A stretch of DNA of 64,000 bases from Geoglobus acetivorans. GTDB lineage: Archaea > Halobacteriota > Archaeoglobi > Archaeoglobales > Archaeoglobaceae. The stretch covers positions 992,001 through 1,056,000 of the forward strand of contig NZ_CP009552.1 in assembly GCF_000789255.1 (NCBI RefSeq), read 5' to 3'. Under the pieces are notes generated by a model. It did no database searches and was not told the origin of the DNA. It saw only the letters and a program-made list of their open reading frames with translations. The position numbers and the translations under genes were made by a program. Shown here in pieces: positions 41,869-49,654 of this stretch (the stretch's first letter is position 1; each line of letters begins with the position of its first letter).

Positions 41869-42876
41869 ATGAGGTGGAAAGAAAAAGTAGTAGCTGGCTA
41901 CCTCGTTTTTATTATAGTCAATCTTGCGATTATAGATTATCTTGTATGGAAAGGGGTAGAACCTCAAGTGTTGAATGAGGGCTTACCGCCAGATGTTGCA
42001 GAGGCTCTTCTTCTTTCGTTTTCAATACTGTTGACAATATTCCTATTGGTAGTTTATTTAGAGCAGTCTAAATTCATGGAGAAGCAAACTAAAATTTTTG
42101 AAGTTGATAAACTGCCTATGCTTATCTTTAAAAAAATAAAAGAAGGAGAACGGGCTTTTGAGATATTTAATGCTTCTAAATATCCAGTTAAAATAGAGTT
42201 TGATAGCTTCATACCGGAAGAACACTACGAAAAGAGGTTCAATGAACAGCAAAGAGGGAAAGAGGGACAAAATCCACCACAAGAAGTTCGTTTTCGTCAA
42301 ATGCTAAGAGAGGTTTATATCTATCCAGATCAAAAAAGAACAGTTCCTGATAAAAGCAAATCAGAAGCTGATATTGATGTTCCGGGAGTTTTGAGAATAA
42401 AAGCATCAAATGTGTTTTATCCGGATGATTTCACTCTCACGTATGAGTATGATATAAAATCCGGAAGATTTAGGCTGGTTGGAAATGGTTTTCAAATTGG
42501 TTATAGGGGGTGGAATAACACAGGTGCGAGTGTGGAACATTTTTATGAGTTTGCAAATAAATTTACACCATACTTAGTGATCTATTCAGCTATGATGAAT
42601 ATATCCATCGCACTCATGGCATTTTCAGATAAGTTGGCAAAGCTTACTTCTATCGGAAACTGGGTGTTTGCTCTCATAGGATTCTTGTTTGGCATATCTG
42701 GGATTTTAACACTAATAGGGTTGGCATCTCGTATATGGTCGGAGATTAAACTTTTCAGACCGTTGAGAGAAAATCTTGTGAGGTTCTTCGCTTTCTTAGC
42801 GGTTCTCCTTCCTTCTGGTGGGTTAATTTTGTTCTTTTTACTTTTATTTAAAGAAGTTCTTGTAAAGTTTTTTTAG
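41869..42876 (+). CDS. Unknown membrane protein, AT-rich, accessory
   Basis: 335 residues. Two N-terminal membrane helices (about 8-28 and 48-68), a cytoplasmic or external domain of about 160 residues with many charged residues (RFNEQQRGKEGQNPPQEVRF), and two to three C-terminal helices (MNISIALMAFSD; VFALIGFLFGISGILTLIG; FFAFLAVLLPSGGLILFFL). Base composition is visibly richer in A+T than neighbouring core genes, which suggests transfer. Not recognised. It lies next to the tRNA end of the island. Confidence 0.7.
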   Translation: MRWKEKVVAGYLVFIIVNLAIIDYLVWKGVEPQVLNEGLPPDVAEALLLSFSILLTIFLLVVYLEQSKFMEKQTKIFEVDKLPMLIFKKIKEGERAFEIFNASKYPVKIEFDSFIPEEHYEKRFNEQQRGKEGQNPPQEVRFRQMLREVYIYPDQKRTVPDKSKSEADIDVPGVLRIKASNVFYPDDFTLTYEYDIKSGRFRLVGNGFQIGYRGWNNTGASVEHFYEFANKFTPYLVIYSAMMNISIALMAFSDKLAKLTSIGNWVFALIGFLFGISGILTLIGLASRIWSEIKLFRPLRENLVRFFAFLAVLLPSGGLILFFLLLFKEVLVKFF

Positions 42877-42920
42877 GCTTATTTTTGTTCCTACCCTTTT
42901 ATATACTACCTTCGCCCCTT

Positions 42921-43310
42921 ATGTTCCACATGGAACAATCTGGAACACACTCTGAATCAACCTCTGTAAAGAGACTTTCCGCCAAAAACAGCCAGCAGAG
43001 GGTTGATTTGCATATAAGAATTTCAAAGGAGAATTATATATTTTTAAAAGAAAATTTCAGAAATCGATTTTCTGAGACTATTGACAAACTTCTGGACTCC
43101 CTTAGGACTGGAGACCCTGTAAGAATTGAAATTTTAAGAATTGGAGGTTATGAGTGGGTCCGGCCGGATTCGAACCGGCGACCTCCTGCGTGTGAGGCAG
43201 GCGTCATAACCACTAGACCACGGACCCTCAAAACTTGGGAAACGGTAGGGTTTATGATTTTTATGGTGGCAATCCCTTTGCAAGACTGGAGTCGGGGGCA
43301 GCAAAAATAA
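42921..43310 (+). CDS. Ribbon-helix-helix-like ORF truncated by or fused through the tRNA-Val gene
   Basis: The frame starts MFHMEQSGTHSES about 20 bases after a TTTTATATAC TATA box. The part up to about residue 75 (QQRVDLHIRISKENYIFLKE and SETIDKLLDSLR) looks like a DNA-binding ribbon-helix-helix protein. It then runs into the antisense of tRNA-Val, giving the well-known artefact DSNRRPPACEAG, so the original 3' end has been replaced. It may be a fragment of an integrated element. Confidence 0.5.
   Translation: MFHMEQSGTHSESTSVKRLSAKNSQQRVDLHIRISKENYIFLKENFRNRFSETIDKLLDSLRTGDPVRIEILRIGGYEWVRPDSNRRPPACEAGVITTRPRTLKTWETVGFMIFMVAIPLQDWSRGQQK
43156..43227 (-). tRNA. tRNA-Val (anticodon CAC)
   Basis: 72 bases on the minus strand. 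The acceptor arms GGGTCCG and CGGACCC pair, the D arm is GTCTAGTGGTTATGAC, the anticodon stem CCTGC/GCAGG encloses CTCACAC (anticodon CAC), and the T arm GCCGG-TTCGAAT-CCGGC is perfect. No intron, and CCA is not encoded. Its 3' end faces the toxin-antitoxin island, the usual side for integration. Confidence 0.96.
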
Positions 43311-43359
43311 CACCGGTGCGAAAAAACAGTTAAATACACGGTAATGAATAAATATTCAA

Positions 43360-43680
43360 ATGCCCAGAAGGAAAAGAAAGAGATTCGTCGAGTTCAGCTT
43401 TCTCGAAAAAGGAGGAGAAGTGGCAGTTTATCCAGATGAAGCCGAAGCTGTCAGACTCGTTGACGTTATGGGATTCAGCCAGAAAAAGGCAGCCGAGCTT
43501 ATGGGGGTTTCCCAGCCAACGATAAGCAGGTTGCTCGAATCCGCCAGAAAAAAGCTGGGCATTGCGATGCTCGAATCCCGAAAGATAAGAATTGTGTTTG
43601 ATGACTGTTTTATCGAGGTTAAAAGGTGTGGGAAGTGCTTTAAACCGGTTGAGAAATGCAGGTGTGAAAATGGCTGTTAA
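43360..43680 (+). CDS. DUF134 / UPF0251 predicted DNA-binding protein
   Basis: 106 residues. A sigma-70-region-4-like HTH is seen: DEAEAVRLVDVMGFSQKKAA then ELMGVSQPTISRLLESARKK (about residues 26-66). The C-terminus has CGKCFKPVEKCRC, a possible metal site. The family is a conserved archaeal/bacterial regulator of unknown target. A TATA-like GTTAAATAC lies about 28 bases upstream. It overlaps the RNase P subunit gene by 11 bases. Confidence 0.9.
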   Translation: MPRRKRKRFVEFSFLEKGGEVAVYPDEAEAVRLVDVMGFSQKKAAELMGVSQPTISRLLESARKKLGIAMLESRKIRIVFDDCFIEVKRCGKCFKPVEKCRCENGC

Positions 43681-43969
43681 AAGAAAAAAAGGTCTTGAAA
43701 GGAAGATAGCCAGAGAGAGGATAGGTTACCTGCTTGATCTTGCCGACAGGGTAAAGCTCGAGGACTACGATCTCTCCAGGAGGTATGTTGAGCTTGCAAC
43801 TAGGATTGCGAGAAAGTACAGAATCAGGCTGAGAAAAAAGAAGCTCAGATTCTGCAAAAAGTGCCTGTATCCATACAGAAGCGACAGGGTCAGGGTGAGG
43901 ACAAGCAAGGGCGTCGTCAGGATAACGTGCCTGAACTGCGGAAATGTCAGGAGGTTCAGAATAAAATAA
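43670..43969 (+). CDS. rnp4: RNase P protein component 4 (Rpp21/Rpr2)
   Basis: About 99 residues from the ATG at 43670 (MAVKRKKGLERKIARERIGY). Archaeal Rpp21 has an N-terminal helical part and a zinc ribbon; here FCKKCLYPY and CLNCGNVRRF supply four Cys (about residues 63-90). It works with Rpp29 on the RNase P specificity domain in tRNA 5' processing. The following minus-strand gene ends at the very next base. Confidence 0.9.
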   Translation: MAVKRKKGLERKIARERIGYLLDLADRVKLEDYDLSRRYVELATRIARKYRIRLRKKKLRFCKKCLYPYRSDRVRVRTSKGVVRITCLNCGNVRRFRIK

Positions 43970-44917
43970 TCAGTCCTTGAAGCTCTTCAGACTGTACAGA
44001 ATCTCAAGCTTTTCAACGCCTTCAACTCTTCTTGCCCTGTCTGCTATCTGCTCTATAATTTCTCTGTTCACAGCATGAATCATAAAGTACACCGGATAAT
44101 TCCATTTCTCCGGTACCTCCCTCTGGACCAGGTGAGTTATTTCGGGAATATCTTTCAGGAGCTTCTTCGCAACTTTCTCCGGCTCGCCTGTCTTTATCAG
44201 GTTCATACCGTTCTCCCTGAAACCCGCATTGTAACCGTTCAGCACCGCATAGAAATCCCTCACAACCCTTTTCTCGATGAGCTCTGAAATCAGATCAGCA
44301 AGCTCAGCCTCTGAATATCCGTACCTTTCGGCAAACTTCCTGAATGGTCTTTCCTCTACGCTGAAGTTTCGCTCCATGTCTCTGAGCATTTCTCCATCAA
44401 TGCCAAGCTCCTCGACCCCCGGCACATCTGCCCTTTCCTCCACTCTCGTGCTGAATGAAACCCCTCTGAACAGGTCATACTTGACATCCATCTTGTAAAC
44501 CCGGACACTCGGCAGGACTACGTAATTTTCAACCCCGCATCTCTCCATCAACTCTCTCGCCTTCTCAAAAAGCTCCTCTTTCGTGGGAGCCTTAATCGTG
44601 AACCAGATGTTGTAAGTCTCATGCTCTCTGAGAAAGTTATGCTTCACCTTCTTTTCAGCGTTTATTATTCTGACTGCTTTCTCCACATCTTTAACCTCCG
44701 CACCCACAAGGGCGGCATGGCTTATACCCCTGAAGGCTTTGTAGTTGAGCTGGGGACCGATTTTTTTCACGATGCCATTTTTCAGGTATTCTTTCAGAGT
44801 TTCGACCACATAATCTGCAGGCTTACCAAGGCTGTCAGCCATATCAGCAAACGGAGTTTCACTTACGGGCATTTCGTACTGGGCCTTCATCAGAAGCTCT
44901 CTGTCCAAGATTACCAC
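43970..44917 (-). CDS. Siroheme decarboxylase, AhbA-AhbB fused in one chain
   Basis: 315 residues made of two AsnC/Lrp-type halves. The first (about 1-155) resembles AhbA: PQLNYKAFRGISHAALVGAE, HNFLREHETYNIWFT and LPSVRVYKMDVKYDL. The second (about 170-315) resembles AhbB: RDFYAVLNGYNAGFRENGMN, then THLVQREVPEKWNYPVYFMI. AhbA and AhbB decarboxylate siroheme to 12,18-didecarboxysiroheme in the alternative haem pathway of archaea and sulfate reducers, usually as separate subunits. Follows the SirC/Met8-like gene by one base. Confidence 0.88.
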   Translation of the reverse strand: MVILDRELLMKAQYEMPVSETPFADMADSLGKPADYVVETLKEYLKNGIVKKIGPQLNYKAFRGISHAALVGAEVKDVEKAVRIINAEKKVKHNFLREHETYNIWFTIKAPTKEELFEKARELMERCGVENYVVLPSVRVYKMDVKYDLFRGVSFSTRVEERADVPGVEELGIDGEMLRDMERNFSVEERPFRKFAERYGYSEAELADLISELIEKRVVRDFYAVLNGYNAGFRENGMNLIKTGEPEKVAKKLLKDIPEITHLVQREVPEKWNYPVYFMIHAVNREIIEQIADRARRVEGVEKLEILYSLKSFKD

Positions 44918-44918
44918 C

Positions 44919-45620
44919 TCAGAATTTTATCCTGACGACACTTTCGTCGATTTCCCTTCTGCCTTCCATATATTCCTCAATGAACTTCACCGCAAAGTCC
45001 TTTGCCTCCTCGACCCTTCCATCCCTGACGAGTTTTCTGAAATGTTCATCACTGCTTACAGCAAAGTACATCTTCATTCTCACGTTTACAGGGACATTAT
45101 TCTCCTTCATGTATTTCTTGAGGAAATCCATCGCCTTCAGCAGATTCAGAACCTCTTCATCTTCCTGAAGCAGTTTCAAAAATTTGTCTCTCACAGCCCT
45201 GGCAACCACTCCGCTCTTACCCTCGGTCGTAACCGCAAATCTGATACCATCAACTTCTCCGTCAAAAGGAACAACCACCTCTGTTTTATCAGCATCATTT
45301 GCGAGATTGACAAGGGCTTTGTGCTTTCTCGCAAGCTCAATGACCGTGTCGTTTATTCCAATGTCGGGAATTGCGACGGTTACCAGATCGCACCACATGA
45401 TGTTTTTCTCAAGAACATCTGCGTCCCTCGCATCCCCCATAACAAGCTCAATCCCCTCAATCCTCCTAAGCTCATCACTGAAGTCGAGGCTTAAAACTCT
45501 CACGTTTGCTCCGGCGTTCAGAAACTTCCTGACCCTGCTTGTCCCGACTCCACCCCCACCGATGACCAGGACATTTTTACCCTTAAACTCAATGTAAAGA
45601 GGTATTCTCAAACTCACCAC
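44919..45620 (-). CDS. Precorrin-2 dehydrogenase / sirohydrochlorin ferrochelatase (SirC/Met8 type)
   Basis: 233 residues. The N-terminal Rossmann motif is VLVIGGGGVGTSRVRKFLNA (about residues 16-35), NAGANVRVLS follows, and LVNLANDADKTEVVVPF lies near residue 115. Asp-rich TTEGKSGVVARAVRDKFLK follows as in CysG-B. It oxidises precorrin-2 to sirohydrochlorin and may insert iron. With the fused Ahb protein it covers consecutive steps to siroheme-derived haem. The start is ATG at 45620, after the aldolase-family gene ending 33 bases upstream. Confidence 0.92.
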   Translation of the reverse strand: MVSLRIPLYIEFKGKNVLVIGGGGVGTSRVRKFLNAGANVRVLSLDFSDELRRIEGIELVMGDARDADVLEKNIMWCDLVTVAIPDIGINDTVIELARKHKALVNLANDADKTEVVVPFDGEVDGIRFAVTTEGKSGVVARAVRDKFLKLLQEDEEVLNLLKAMDFLKKYMKENNVPVNVRMKMYFAVSSDEHFRKLVRDGRVEEAKDFAVKFIEEYMEGRREIDESVVRIKF

Positions 45621-45653
45621 CTGAAAAACAGAGAGAAAGAGGGATTGATAAAA

Positions 45654-46448
45654 TTAACCTTGCAGATGTTTTATCGCTTCTCTCCAGCCCATATTTTCAT
45701 GAACGATTATTGAGATGGCTTCAGTCATCCTCCTTGGGTTTTCCGCCTGAAACACATTCCTGCCTATTGCCACACCTCTTGCCCCGGCATCCATCGCCAT
45801 ATCTATCATCTTCAGTATCTCCTCAGTCGAATTCATTTTTGGACCTCCTGCAACCACTACAGGCACTGGACTGCCTTCAACCACCTTCCTGAATGATTCC
45901 ACACTGCCCGTAAAATTCGTTTTGATTATGTCGGCACCAAGTTCGGCCCCAACTCTGACTGCGAGAGACACGGTCTTTTCGTCAAACTGGTTTATTCCGT
46001 TACCTCGCGGGTACATCATCGCAAGCAGCGGCACACCCCACTCCCTGCAGTCCCTGCTTATTCTGCCAAGCTTCATGAGCTGTTCCGCCTCGGTGTTGCT
46101 CCCGATGTTGATGTGAACGCTCACCGCATCCGCTCCAAGCTTTATCGCCTCCTCTACGGTCGCCACAAGCACCTTTTCGTCAGGGTCCGGGGAAAGCATG
46201 GTTGATGCAGAAAGGTGAAGTATCAGACCAACATCCTTGCCGTACCCCCGGTGGCCCTCAGCCACAATGCCCTTATGAACAACAACAGCATTTGCCCCGC
46301 CCTCCGCCACCTCGTTTATCGTTTTCCGGAGATCAACAATGCCCTCAATTGGTCCCATGCTCACACCATGATCCAGAGGGACTATCACTGTATTTCCGCT
46401 GTCCCTGCTCATTATTCTCTCAATCCTGATCCGTTTCCCAATCTCCAT
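45654..46448 (-). CDS. ADTH synthase / class I aldolase paralogue (MJ0400-like)
   Basis: 264 residues. Barrel motifs [65 protein letters not shown] and [13 protein letters not shown] (Schiff-base Lys) match methanogen 2-amino-3,7-dideoxyheptulosonate synthase MJ0400 closely as I remember it, more so than the aldolase gene in the aromatic operon. It is clustered with haem-pathway genes instead. It could be the true ADTH synthase, or a fructose-bisphosphate-type aldolase. Confidence 0.87.
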   Translation of the reverse strand: MEIGKRIRIERIMSRDSGNTVIVPLDHGVSMGPIEGIVDLRKTINEVAEGGANAVVVHKGIVAEGHRGYGKDVGLILHLSASTMLSPDPDEKVLVATVEEAIKLGADAVSVHINIGSNTEAEQLMKLGRISRDCREWGVPLLAMMYPRGNGINQFDEKTVSLAVRVGAELGADIIKTNFTGSVESFRKVVEGSPVPVVVAGGPKMNSTEEILKMIDMAMDAGARGVAIGRNVFQAENPRRMTEAISIIVHENMGWREAIKHLQG

Positions 46449-46555
46449 GTCACCACCTTGTTAGTATGAGACACAGTAGCAATAATTTAAAAAAATTTCG
46501 GTTTGAGTTCAGGAGAGAGGATACTCAAGATCAGAAAAGGGAAAAACAACACAAT

Positions 46556-48403
46556 CTATGAGCTATCCAGTGCCTGTTTTATTGCATTCCTGAGTTTCTC
46601 TGCAATGACCTTTCCATCAACCTTACCTCTGAATTCCTTCATCACAAGCCCCATAAGCGGTTTGAACGCATGTTCGCCCCTCTCCGCTATGAAATCCTTT
46701 TTTTCTTCCACAAGCCTTGCAATGAATCCGTCCAGATCTTCGGCAGGAGACAGTCTCGCAAGTATCTCATCCTCTCCAAGCTTTTCCTGGGTGAGGAGCC
46801 TGAGCACCTCCTCTGCTCCCTCCTTCGCAATCTTCCCGTCCCTGATCATGGAAAGTGTGAGTCTGAAATCATCCTCGTCCAGCCTTTCAACATCGTAACC
46901 ATCTCTCCTGAGCTGAGACGGCAGGATGTGCAGAACCCTCGCAACAACGGTTGGCTCCATCTGCCCCGCAAATTCCTCGAAGATTTTCGCATTTGATGGT
47001 TCCGCCATGATAACCGCAAGGTCTTCCGGCAGAGCGTAATCCCGGACAAACCTCCCAGCCCTTTCTTCTATGAGTTCGGGAATCTCCACTGACCTCAGTT
47101 CTTCATCGATTAAAACTGGCGGCACATCCGTTTCAGGATACATTCTCGCTGATCCCGGGAGAGGCCGCATGTACGACGTGGTGCCATCCTCGTTTGCTCT
47201 TCTTGTTTCCTCGGGGACACCCACAAGACAGTACCTTGCCCGTTCGATGATTCTTTCGAGAGCGCTCCTGACATTCTCCCTCTCACCCGAAGCGATGATT
47301 ACTGCATCGCTATCCTCGGCTCCAACCGTCTCCCTCAGCCTCGCAACCTCCTCCTCGCTTATACCATAGGCAGGAAGTTCATCAGTGTGGAATATGCCTC
47401 CAAGGCCAAAGGTTTTTGCAATGTCTGCAAATTCAGTGCCGAGCCTTCTTCCGGGCTGTATTTCCATACCAACAAGTCCAGCAAATCCTGAAAGCCTTAT
47501 TGCCATTATTGACTTCGCTCTCCTCAAAATCTTGGATTTCGTGTCTGCAAAAACATCTTTAACGTCATATATCTCATCAAAAACCTTCGCACCCCTTTCC
47601 CTGAGCTCATCTCTTATTTTCAGAAGGTTCAGCTGTCTCTCCACCTCATACTCAACGATTTTGTCAAGAATGTCCAGATTCTGAACGCCCTTGATCTCAA
47701 CCCTCGCACCATCCCTGATTGAAATGTTCACATCCTGTCTTATCGTGCCGAGACCTCTTTTAACCTTCCCCGTGCTTCTCAGAATCATTCCCAGCTTCCA
47801 TGCAGCTTTCCTGGCGAGTTCAGGACTGTCGATGTCTGGCTCAGTCCCGATCTCGACAAGAGGTATGCCGAGTCTGTCCAGAGAGTACACGGTTTCACTG
47901 CCCCTCTCCTCCACCTTTCTGGCAGCCTCTTCCTCAATGCAGAGTGTTGCTATGCCTATTCTCTTACCGTCAACGTCAACGTGACCGCCGAAAGCGAGAA
48001 GGGCTGTGCGCTGGAACCCCGTCGTGTTGCTGCCGTCGATCACGATCTTCCTCATGACATGCAGTTCATCAACAAGCTCCATGTTCAGCATCCTTGCAAT
48101 CTGAATCCCAATTTTTATCGCTTCTCTGTTTATTTCTCTCGGTGGCTCTTCATCCGCCTCAACAAGACATGTTGTATCGTAAAACTTGTAGATGAATTTC
48201 TTTCTCCTCATCACTTCCTCTCTCGCTGCTCTGTCCACATCTCCAAGCTCGCTCCGTTTTGACCTCAAAAATCTGATGAACTCAAAATTCGATTCCTCCA
48301 CCTCTCTCAGCACGGTTGGACAGTTGCAGAAGAGTTTGTGCCTCGTGTCAAGCTGCTGGTGAATTTCAATCCCAACCCTGAGACCAATATCAGCGTAATT
48401 CAT
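46556..48403 (-). CDS. gatE: Glutamyl-tRNA(Gln) amidotransferase subunit E
   Basis: About 615 residues from the ATG at 48403 (MNYADIGLRVGIEIHQQLDT). GatDE converts Glu-tRNA(Gln) to Gln-tRNA(Gln) in archaea. Features are the GatB-like core (VGIEIHQQLDT, CLVEADEEPPREINREAI, GIPLVEIGTEPDI), an inserted GAD-like domain (about 275-410) and a C-terminal YqeY-like tail (FIARLVEEKKDFIAERG; LMGLVMKEFRGKVDGKVI). GatD is not in the window. It is divergent from the alpha/beta hydrolase gene. Confidence 0.95.
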   Translation of the reverse strand: MNYADIGLRVGIEIHQQLDTRHKLFCNCPTVLREVEESNFEFIRFLRSKRSELGDVDRAAREEVMRRKKFIYKFYDTTCLVEADEEPPREINREAIKIGIQIARMLNMELVDELHVMRKIVIDGSNTTGFQRTALLAFGGHVDVDGKRIGIATLCIEEEAARKVEERGSETVYSLDRLGIPLVEIGTEPDIDSPELARKAAWKLGMILRSTGKVKRGLGTIRQDVNISIRDGARVEIKGVQNLDILDKIVEYEVERQLNLLKIRDELRERGAKVFDEIYDVKDVFADTKSKILRRAKSIMAIRLSGFAGLVGMEIQPGRRLGTEFADIAKTFGLGGIFHTDELPAYGISEEEVARLRETVGAEDSDAVIIASGERENVRSALERIIERARYCLVGVPEETRRANEDGTTSYMRPLPGSARMYPETDVPPVLIDEELRSVEIPELIEERAGRFVRDYALPEDLAVIMAEPSNAKIFEEFAGQMEPTVVARVLHILPSQLRRDGYDVERLDEDDFRLTLSMIRDGKIAKEGAEEVLRLLTQEKLGEDEILARLSPAEDLDGFIARLVEEKKDFIAERGEHAFKPLMGLVMKEFRGKVDGKVIAEKLRNAIKQALDSS

Positions 48404-48428
48404 TGCTGGCATTTTTGGCAGGAGGGTA

Positions 48429-48441
48429 TTAATTTTTAACT
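48429..48441. promoter_or_regulatory. Shared AT element in the gatE/hydrolase divergent promoter
   Basis: ATTAATTTTTAAC lies about 27 bases before the hydrolase ATG (48463). Its complement GTTAAAAATTAAT lies about 32 bases before the gatE ATG (48403). One near-palindromic TATA-like element may serve both genes. Confidence 0.4.
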
Positions 48442-48462
48442 GATGACGTGGATAATGCAACC

Positions 48463-49017
48463 ATGGAAATCATCCACGCTGGAATAAGGGCAAGCTACAG
48501 AGAAGCGGGAAATGATGCTGTGCTTCTCTGCCCTCCACATCCTTTAATGGGGGGCAACAGATTCGACATCCGTCTTGAAAGGGTCTCAAATGCCCTGAAT
48601 GAGATTGGTATTTCCACGCTTTCATTTGACTATAAACAGCCATTCAGAATGGGCACAGGAGAGATAGAGGATGCAAAAATCATGCTTGATTATCTGAAGG
48701 AGAGACACAACAGCGTTTCGGTCTTCGGCTACTCTTTCGGATCCGTAGTTGCGAGCAACATTGCTGAGGAAACAAAAGCCCTGATACTGGTCTCACCTCT
48801 GAAAAAAATCAACAGCATATCACTCAGGGACAGCCCGGTCCCAAAGCTCATTGTTTATGCCGTAAGAGATGAATTTGTACCCTACAGTGAAAGCAGGAAG
48901 ATAATCGAAATGATGAGCGGGCCAAAAAGGATTGTTGAGCTTGACACGGACCATTTTTACACGGGAACGATGGATCAGCTCGTGAACTCTGTCGTGGAGT
49001 TCATGAAAAGCGTCTGA
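48463..49017 (+). CDS. Alpha/beta-hydrolase fold protein
   Basis: About 184 residues from the ATG at 48463. The catalytic triad is apparent: nucleophile Ser in FGYSFGS (about residue 87), Asp in VRDEFVPYSES and His in DTDHFYTGT. The start VLLCPPHPLMGGNRFD, a dihydroxy-like oxyanion PHPLMGG motif, is characteristic of the COG2945-type small hydrolases. Substrate unknown, probably a small ester or thioester. Its 3' end overlaps the OB-fold gene on the other strand. Confidence 0.88.
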   Translation: MEIIHAGIRASYREAGNDAVLLCPPHPLMGGNRFDIRLERVSNALNEIGISTLSFDYKQPFRMGTGEIEDAKIMLDYLKERHNSVSVFGYSFGSVVASNIAEETKALILVSPLKKINSISLRDSPVPKLIVYAVRDEFVPYSESRKIIEMMSGPKRIVELDTDHFYTGTMDQLVNSVVEFMKSV

Positions 49018-49654
49018 CGTCAATGTACGAATTCCTGCCAGCATGAATGTTCTTTTTTCCCCTGAATTCATTCACATAAGCATTGAAGATGATCACCTCA
49101 TCACCCGGTGATAGAATCTCCGCAAACTCCACCTTGTCATCCCACAGAATGAGAGGCGTAAACTCTTTACCATCCGTTATCACGAACGAGGCGAGCTTCT
49201 TTCCATCTCTTGTCTTCCTTATCCCTTCTATTCCTGCAATACGTCCCCTCACATTCACGGTGCCATTCTCTATTTCGGACACGGTCTTTATCCGGCTCTC
49301 GTCAACCTCCACCCTGACAAGCTCAGCACTCCTGACGTGGTACCCGCTCTCGCCCCTTGACGCCTCAACCTCCACATCCATTCCCGGAAAGATGTCATTC
49401 AGTGCGACCTCATAGGCCTCGTCCCAGAAGTACACGTTCACATCGCCATCCTCGGTCTCCACCACAAGTCTGCAGTATCCCCTATCCCTGTAAATTCTCT
49501 TATCCTTGACGGGGCCCTTTACTCTGCCCTTGCGGGTGTCCGGTACGAACTTTCCGAGGCTGTATTCTGCAAGCAGTCTCGCAGTATCGTCATCGATAAG
49601 CTCTCCGAAATGCTCCTTAATTTCCCTCAGCCTTTCCTCGACATTCATACCCAT
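49001..49654 (-). CDS. OB-fold single-stranded nucleic-acid-binding protein (RPA-like)
   Basis: 217 residues. Two OB-type regions are apparent: residues about 60-115 (RLVVETEDGDVNVYFWDEAY) and about 130-215 (VRGRIAGIEGIRKTRDGKKL, then ASFVITDGKEFTPLILWDDK). This resembles archaeal RPA-like proteins. It starts one base within the stop of the Lhr-type helicase gene (TGATG), suggesting a joint role in DNA repair or unwinding. An ATG two codons later is an alternative start. Confidence 0.83.
   Translation of the reverse strand: MGMNVEERLREIKEHFGELIDDDTARLLAEYSLGKFVPDTRKGRVKGPVKDKRIYRDRGYCRLVVETEDGDVNVYFWDEAYEVALNDIFPGMDVEVEASRGESGYHVRSAELVRVEVDESRIKTVSEIENGTVNVRGRIAGIEGIRKTRDGKKLASFVITDGKEFTPLILWDDKVEFAEILSPGDEVIIFNAYVNEFRGKKNIHAGRNSYIDVRRFS

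Noticed and set aside
38600-43156. Second copy of the tRNA-Val 3' end as an attachment site
   Set aside because: I scanned for GGATTCGAACC-type sequence in the island and did not find it; a computed search with mismatches could still reveal one.
43148-43339. Minus-strand ORF covering the tRNA region, and the C-terminal part of the plus-strand ORF there (DSNRRPPACEAG)
   Set aside because: The latter is the classic false translation of a tRNA antisense; the 72-base cloverleaf explains the sequence.
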